Shown: positions 10,881-14,262 of the stretch, piece by piece
Numbering within the stretch: the first letter of the stretch is position 1
Layout of the letters: each line of letters opens with the position of its first letter
Assembly: GCA_025996815.1 (NCBI GenBank)
Contig: BNTT01000070.1
Coordinates: 1-14,262, forward strand
Direction: 5' to 3'
Length of the DNA: 14,262 bases
Source of the DNA: Bacteroidia bacterium
GTDB lineage: Bacteria > Bacteroidota > Bacteroidia > Bacteroidales > Azobacteroidaceae
Made by a program: the position numbers and the translations under genes
The notes under the pieces: generated by a model
What the model saw: only the letters and a program-made list of their open reading frames with translations
Database searches by the model: none
What the model was told of the DNA's origin: nothing

Positions 10881-13397
10881 ATGAAACTACCCATTCAGGA
10901 AATTGCACAAATCATTGGTGCGCAGGCAAATAAACTGCATGATGCAGACATTTCCACCCTGCTGACAGACAGCCGCTCGGTGTCGGAGGCAGCCGGCGTT
11001 CTGTTTTTCGCCTTGCAGACGGTGCATAATGATGGGCATCGCTATATTAAGGCATTGTATGACAAGGGGGTGCGCAATTTTGTGGTGCAGCACGCCTTCG
11101 ACGGTATGGAGGCGATGCCGGATGCCAATATCCTGCGCGTGGACGATACTCTGACCGCCCTGCAAGCCTTAGCCGCGCACCACCGCCGGCAATTTGCTCT
11201 GCCCATCATCGGCATCACCGGCAGCAACGGCAAAACGATTGTCAAGGAATGGCTCTATCAACTGCTTCACGACCGCTTCGCCATCGTGCGCTCGCCCCGC
11301 AGCTACAATTCGCAGACGGGCGTGCCGCTCTCGGTGTGGCAACTCAACGCCCAAACGCAACTCGGCATCTTTGAAGCCGGCATCTCCCTCCCGGGCGAAA
11401 TGGAACGCCTCGAAGCCATCATCAAGCCCACCATCGGCATCTTCACCGGCATCGGCGAAGCCCATCAGGAAAATTTCATCTCGCAGGAAGAGAAATGCCT
11501 CGAAAAATTGAAACTTTTTACAGCGGCAGAAGTCATCATTTACAACGAAGACCAAGCATTAGTCAAGTATTGTATGGAAAAGCAGGGACTTTTGCCGAAA
11601 ACATTCGCATGGTCGATGAAAAACGAAAATGCCGCGCTCTACGTTTCCAAAATTGAAAAGCATATTGATTACACGGAGATAGGGTATAAGGTGGAAGGCG
11701 AAAGATATAAGGAAATACCCAGTAGTACCCTTCACCCTTCACCCTCCACCATAAAGATTCCTTTTACCGACGATGCCTCCATTGAGGATGCTATTCATTG
11801 TTTGGCGACGGTGCAATATCTGGCATCAGAAGTGGGGGGGGCTTCTTGGGAGGCTTTAGACCCTGTGGCGATGCGCTTGGACGTCAGCAAAGGCGTGAAT
11901 GGCAATATTTTGATTAACGACACTTACAATTCGGACATCAATTCGCTGTCGATTGCGCTGGATTTTATGGCGCGGCGGTCGGGCGACAATCAGCTCAAAC
12001 GCACGCTCATTTTGTCCGACATCCTGCAATCGGGCATGGTGCCCGCCGCTTTTTATCGCAAGGTGGCGGAATTGGTGCAGCAGAAGCAGGTGCAACACAT
12101 CATCGGCATCGGTCCCAACCTCTTGTCGCACTCCAACCTCTTCGCGATGGAGAAGGATTTTTACCCCACCACCGAGAGTTTTTTGGAGTCGGGCACGTGG
12201 CGATACCTGAAAAATTCGCTGATTCTAATAAAAGGTGCGCGGCAGTCGCGCTTTGAACGGATTGTGGAACAGTTGGAAGAAAAAGCCCACCAAACCGTGC
12301 TCGAAGTCGATTTGGATGCCGTGATTCACAACCTCAAATATTTTCGCTCGAAACTCAAACCCACCACGAAGGTGATATGTATGGTCAAGGCGTTTGGCTA
12401 CGGCATCGGGTCGTATGAATTGGCAAAAACCCTGCAAGAGCGCGGTGCCGACTATTTGGCGGTTGCCTTAGCCGACGAGGGAGCCGAACTCCGCCGCGAG
12501 GGAATTTCGATGCCCATCATGGTGATGAACCCCGAAAAACACGCCTTCAACACCCTCTTTGAACACCATCTGGAGCCCGAAATATACAACCTCAGTATGC
12601 TGGAAGCCATCATCCGCGAAACCGAGCGGCGGGGCATCGTCCGCTACCCCATCCACCTCAAATTGGACACGGGCATGACGCGGCTGGGCTTCGATGCCGC
12701 CGATTTGCCAACCGTGACAGCCAAATTGAAGGCGCAAAACGGCGTGGTCGTGAAATCGGTGTTTTCCCATCTGGCAGGCAGCGATTCGCCGCTGCTGGAC
12801 GATTACACGCATACGCAAATTCAGCGATTTACGGAATTAACTTGTCATTGGGGACCTGACCCGCAATCCCCCAATGACAATAAACTGCCATTTATGCGCC
12901 ACATCCTCAATTCCGCAGGCATCGAACGTTTCTCCGAATTTCAATTCGACGCCGTGCGGCTCGGCATTGGCTTGTATGGCATCTCGGCGGTGGATTCGAG
13001 TGTTTTGAAGCCGGTGGCTTCGCTCAAAACGTGCATCCTGCAAATCAGGGAAGTTGCCGCCGGCGAAACGGTGGGCTACAACCGCAACGGCAAACTCACG
13101 CGCACCTCACGCATCGCCTGCCTGCCCATCGGCTACGCCGACGGACTCGACCGCCGGCTGGGCAACGGACACGGCAAAGTGCTCATCAACAGCACGTTAT
13201 GCCCATTCGTCGGCAACATTTGTATGGACATCTGTATGGTCGATGTTACGGATGCACCCGCCCGCGAGGGCGATGCCGCGCTCATTTTCGGCGAACAAAT
13301 CACCATCACCGAACTCGCCGACAGCCTCCAAACCATCCCCTACGAAATCCTCACCTCCATTTCGCCGCGCGTGAAGCGGATTTATTTCAAGGAATAA
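10881..13397 (+). CDS. murF-alr: Bifunctional MurF ligase / alanine racemase (838 aa)
   Basis: A fusion characteristic of Bacteroidota. The N-terminal half is MurF, which adds D-Ala-D-Ala to the UDP-MurNAc-tripeptide. It shows TDSRSV near the start, the ATP loop GITGSNGKT (residues 111-119), YNSQTGVPLSVW, and NDTYNSDINSLSIALDFM. The C-terminal half is a PLP-dependent alanine racemase: LEVDLDAVIHNLKYF, MVKAFGYG with the PLP lysine at 503, KLDTGMTRLGF, HILNSAGIERF, RLGIGLYG, VGYNRNG with the catalytic Tyr at 733, and CLPIGYADGLDRR. Both sets of active residues look complete. The ATG at 10881 is chosen because the promoter ends at 10857. Two short palindromic segments (about residues 270-290 and 654-667) look like in-frame insertions in loops. 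Essential for peptidoglycan; transcribed alone from its own promoter. Confidence 0.96.
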   Translation: MKLPIQEIAQIIGAQANKLHDADISTLLTDSRSVSEAAGVLFFALQTVHNDGHRYIKALYDKGVRNFVVQHAFDGMEAMPDANILRVDDTLTALQALAAHHRRQFALPIIGITGSNGKTIVKEWLYQLLHDRFAIVRSPRSYNSQTGVPLSVWQLNAQTQLGIFEAGISLPGEMERLEAIIKPTIGIFTGIGEAHQENFISQEEKCLEKLKLFTAAEVIIYNEDQALVKYCMEKQGLLPKTFAWSMKNENAALYVSKIEKHIDYTEIGYKVEGERYKEIPSSTLHPSPSTIKIPFTDDASIEDAIHCLATVQYLASEVGGASWEALDPVAMRLDVSKGVNGNILINDTYNSDINSLSIALDFMARRSGDNQLKRTLILSDILQSGMVPAAFYRKVAELVQQKQVQHIIGIGPNLLSHSNLFAMEKDFYPTTESFLESGTWRYLKNSLILIKGARQSRFERIVEQLEEKAHQTVLEVDLDAVIHNLKYFRSKLKPTTKVICMVKAFGYGIGSYELAKTLQERGADYLAVALADEGAELRREGISMPIMVMNPEKHAFNTLFEHHLEPEIYNLSMLEAIIRETERRGIVRYPIHLKLDTGMTRLGFDAADLPTVTAKLKAQNGVVVKSVFSHLAGSDSPLLDDYTHTQIQRFTELTCHWGPDPQSPNDNKLPFMRHILNSAGIERFSEFQFDAVRLGIGLYGISAVDSSVLKPVASLKTCILQIREVAAGETVGYNRNGKLTRTSRIACLPIGYADGLDRRLGNGHGKVLINSTLCPFVGNICMDICMVDVTDAPAREGDAALIFGEQITITELADSLQTIPYEILTSISPRVKRIYFKE
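11690..11750. repeat. Imperfect palindrome with TTCACCC repeats inside murF
   Basis: GGTGGAAGGCGAAAG (11690-11704) is a near inverted complement of CTTCACCCTCCACC (11737-11750), with two mismatches and one extra base. Tandem CCCTTCACCCTTCACCCT lies on the right arm. It encodes a low-complexity stretch (EIPSSTLHPSPSTIKIP) in the MurF central domain. Confidence 0.55.
12842..12880. repeat. Perfect 12-bp palindrome inside alr
   Basis: TTGTCATTGGGG (12842-12853) and CCCCAATGACAA (12869-12880) are exact inverted complements around a 15-nt centre. The segment encodes TCHWGPDPQSPND, where racemases normally have an ordinary helix/loop before the RHILNSAGIER motif. Confidence 0.75.
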
Positions 13398-13429
13398 AAA
13401 AAACTTATGCCAAACGAATGACATAAGTT
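13396..13429 (-). terminator. Intrinsic terminator of the TolC-like gene
   Basis: On the minus strand an 8-bp stem (AACTTATG / CATAAGTT, 13429-13422 with 13409-13402) around a 12-nt loop is followed by a run of eight T (13403-13396). It lies 30 nt after the TolC-like stop and directly abuts the murF-alr stop, so the convergent genes share it. Confidence 0.8.
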
Positions 13430-13458
13430 CCCGACACGCTTGACTTACTTATTATTTT

Positions 13459-14262
13459 TTATTTTTCTCCATCCGTAACGTCCACGCCCAATGTTTTGTC
13501 CAAATCGGCTTTTGCATTCAAATAATCGGATATGGCTTGTTTGTGCGACAATTGGGCTTGTGTAACAGCCACTTGCGCATTTTGCAATTCGAGTATCGTG
13601 CCCATACCGGTTTCGTAACGTTTTGCTGCGATGTCGTGCGCCTTTTGCGAGAGTGTAACGGCTTTTTTGGCTGCGTCCACTTGTTTTGTTGCTTTGTCCA
13701 TATTGTCGCGCGAGGTGCGTGCCGCCACATTCAGTTGATTTTCAGCATAATCACGCTGTATTTTCAACTCCTGAGCCTGTATTTTTAGTTGTTTGTCTTT
13801 GTGATAATTGGTAACGTGCAAAATCGGTATGTTCAACTGCAATCCAACTATCAAGCCCTGTCCGAACCAGTCTGTGTGAGCCGGCGAAATTCCCGCAGTA
13901 GGATTGAACAAGTTGACGGCTTCTTTACTCGCTTGACCGGCATAAGTGTATTGACCAAAAGCCGCCAATGTGGGCATCCATTGCATTTGCTGTATTCCCA
14001 ATGCCTTTTTCAATTGCAGATATTGAATATCCAACTGTTTCAAATCGGTGTTGTTGGTTAGCTCAATGTCGCGTTTGCCGTTCAGCCCGAACACATCGTT
14101 TTCAAAGTCGGTAAGACTGCCTTGTACGAGCAATTCTACCGACATTTCCACGCCCGTCAAAACTTTTAAATATAACTTTGCCTGTGCAATGCCGTTTTCA
14201 ACCTGCAGTAAATTAGGTTGCAAATTAGTCATCTGCACTTCTGCCGAAACGCAATCATATTC
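13459..14262 (-). CDS. TolC-family outer-membrane efflux protein, C-terminal part
   Basis: The frame is open to the window edge, so only the last 267 residues are seen; the N-terminus and signal peptide lie outside. The family pattern is clear: AEVQMTNLQPNLLQVENGIAQ, then the second repeat starting TDLKQLDIQYLQLKKAL, the strand region WMPTLAAFGQYTYAG, FGQGLIVGLQLNIPIL, and a long helix ending AAKRYETGMGTILELQNAQ and SDYLNAKADLDKTLGV. TolC proteins form trimeric outer-membrane exit ducts for RND or ABC efflux pumps and type I secretion. Partner pump genes would be expected upstream, outside this window. The gene ends before a strong shared terminator and converges on murF-alr. Confidence 0.92.
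   Translation of the reverse strand, partial: EYDCVSAEVQMTNLQPNLLQVENGIAQAKLYLKVLTGVEMSVELLVQGSLTDFENDVFGLNGKRDIELTNNTDLKQLDIQYLQLKKALGIQQMQWMPTLAAFGQYTYAGQASKEAVNLFNPTAGISPAHTDWFGQGLIVGLQLNIPILHVTNYHKDKQLKIQAQELKIQRDYAENQLNVAARTSRDNMDKATKQVDAAKKAVTLSQKAHDIAAKRYETGMGTILELQNAQVAVTQAQLSHKQAISDYLNAKADLDKTLGVDVTDGEK

Noticed and set aside
11169..11555. Antisense and alternative-frame ORFs within murF-alr, including 13031-13426
   Set aside because: High GC content opens extra frames; products are compositionally biased and have no start signals, while the murF-alr frame shows all active-site motifs.
11834..11841. Run of eight G in murF as a phase-variation switch
   Set aside because: The gene is essential, the frame is intact across it, and flanking protein sequence is normal; nothing indicates switching.
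1..14262. CRISPR array, tRNA or rRNA genes, replication origin
   Set aside because: No regularly spaced repeats, no tRNA-like cloverleaf and no rRNA-like sequence were seen when reading both strands.

Overview
The window looks like a chromosomal segment of a Bacteroidota member, probably Bacteroidales. Four things point there. Seven promoters fit the Bacteroidota consensus (a TTTG or TTG box about 19-22 bp upstream of TAnnTTTG, with no Shine-Dalgarno needed), and an eighth has only the -7 box. murF and alr are fused in one gene. An ISL3 element has a split transposase of the ISAon1 type. A TPR protein carries the HTH-like N-terminus (NTVKRWFG...YLGYPSW) seen in this phylum. The left 2.6 kb is AT-rich and accessory-like; most of the rest is more GC-rich and housekeeping in character.

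Layout. Bases 1-746: one end of an ISL3-family insertion sequence (cut by the window edge). Its transposase is split by a -1 shift at an A8 tract. Bases 747-1614: an AlbA_2 (Schlafen-type) regulator gene, broken twice: an internal deletion with frameshift, and loss of its 3' end to the IS. Bases 1714-2486: two small unrecognised genes, apparently one transcript. They are divergent from a TPR regulator-like gene (2650-4185) across a control region holding a four-half-site GTGTCC palindrome. Bases 4111-5598: a MetK-like protein on the minus strand. Its fold motifs are intact, but many of the residues that define SAM synthetase chemistry and methionine binding are replaced, and an 83-residue basic tail runs into the 3' end of the TPR gene. 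Its promoter carries the same GTGTCC upstream element. Bases 5697-8159: an ammonium module (outer-membrane barrel, PII protein, Amt transporter) from one promoter. Bases 8317-8970: a Uma2-family protein. Bases 9038-10685: a coiled-coil lipoprotein and an outer-membrane barrel in one operon. Bases 10881-13397: the MurF-Alr fusion of cell-wall synthesis, with two palindromic insert-like segments kept in frame. Bases 13459-14262: the C-terminal part of a TolC-family efflux protein that runs off the window.

How the genes work together. Barrel, PII and Amt form a coherent nitrogen-uptake set: outer-membrane passage, inner-membrane transport, and PII gating of Amt. MurF-Alr makes the D-Ala supply and the final Mur ligase step in one polypeptide. 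The most unusual part is the TPR/MetK-like region: a MetK homologue with a remodelled active site, controlled by a promoter that shares a 20-bp identical block and the same half-site spacing with the divergent promoter of the unknown 183-residue gene. All family assignments are by reading motifs; no database search was possible.
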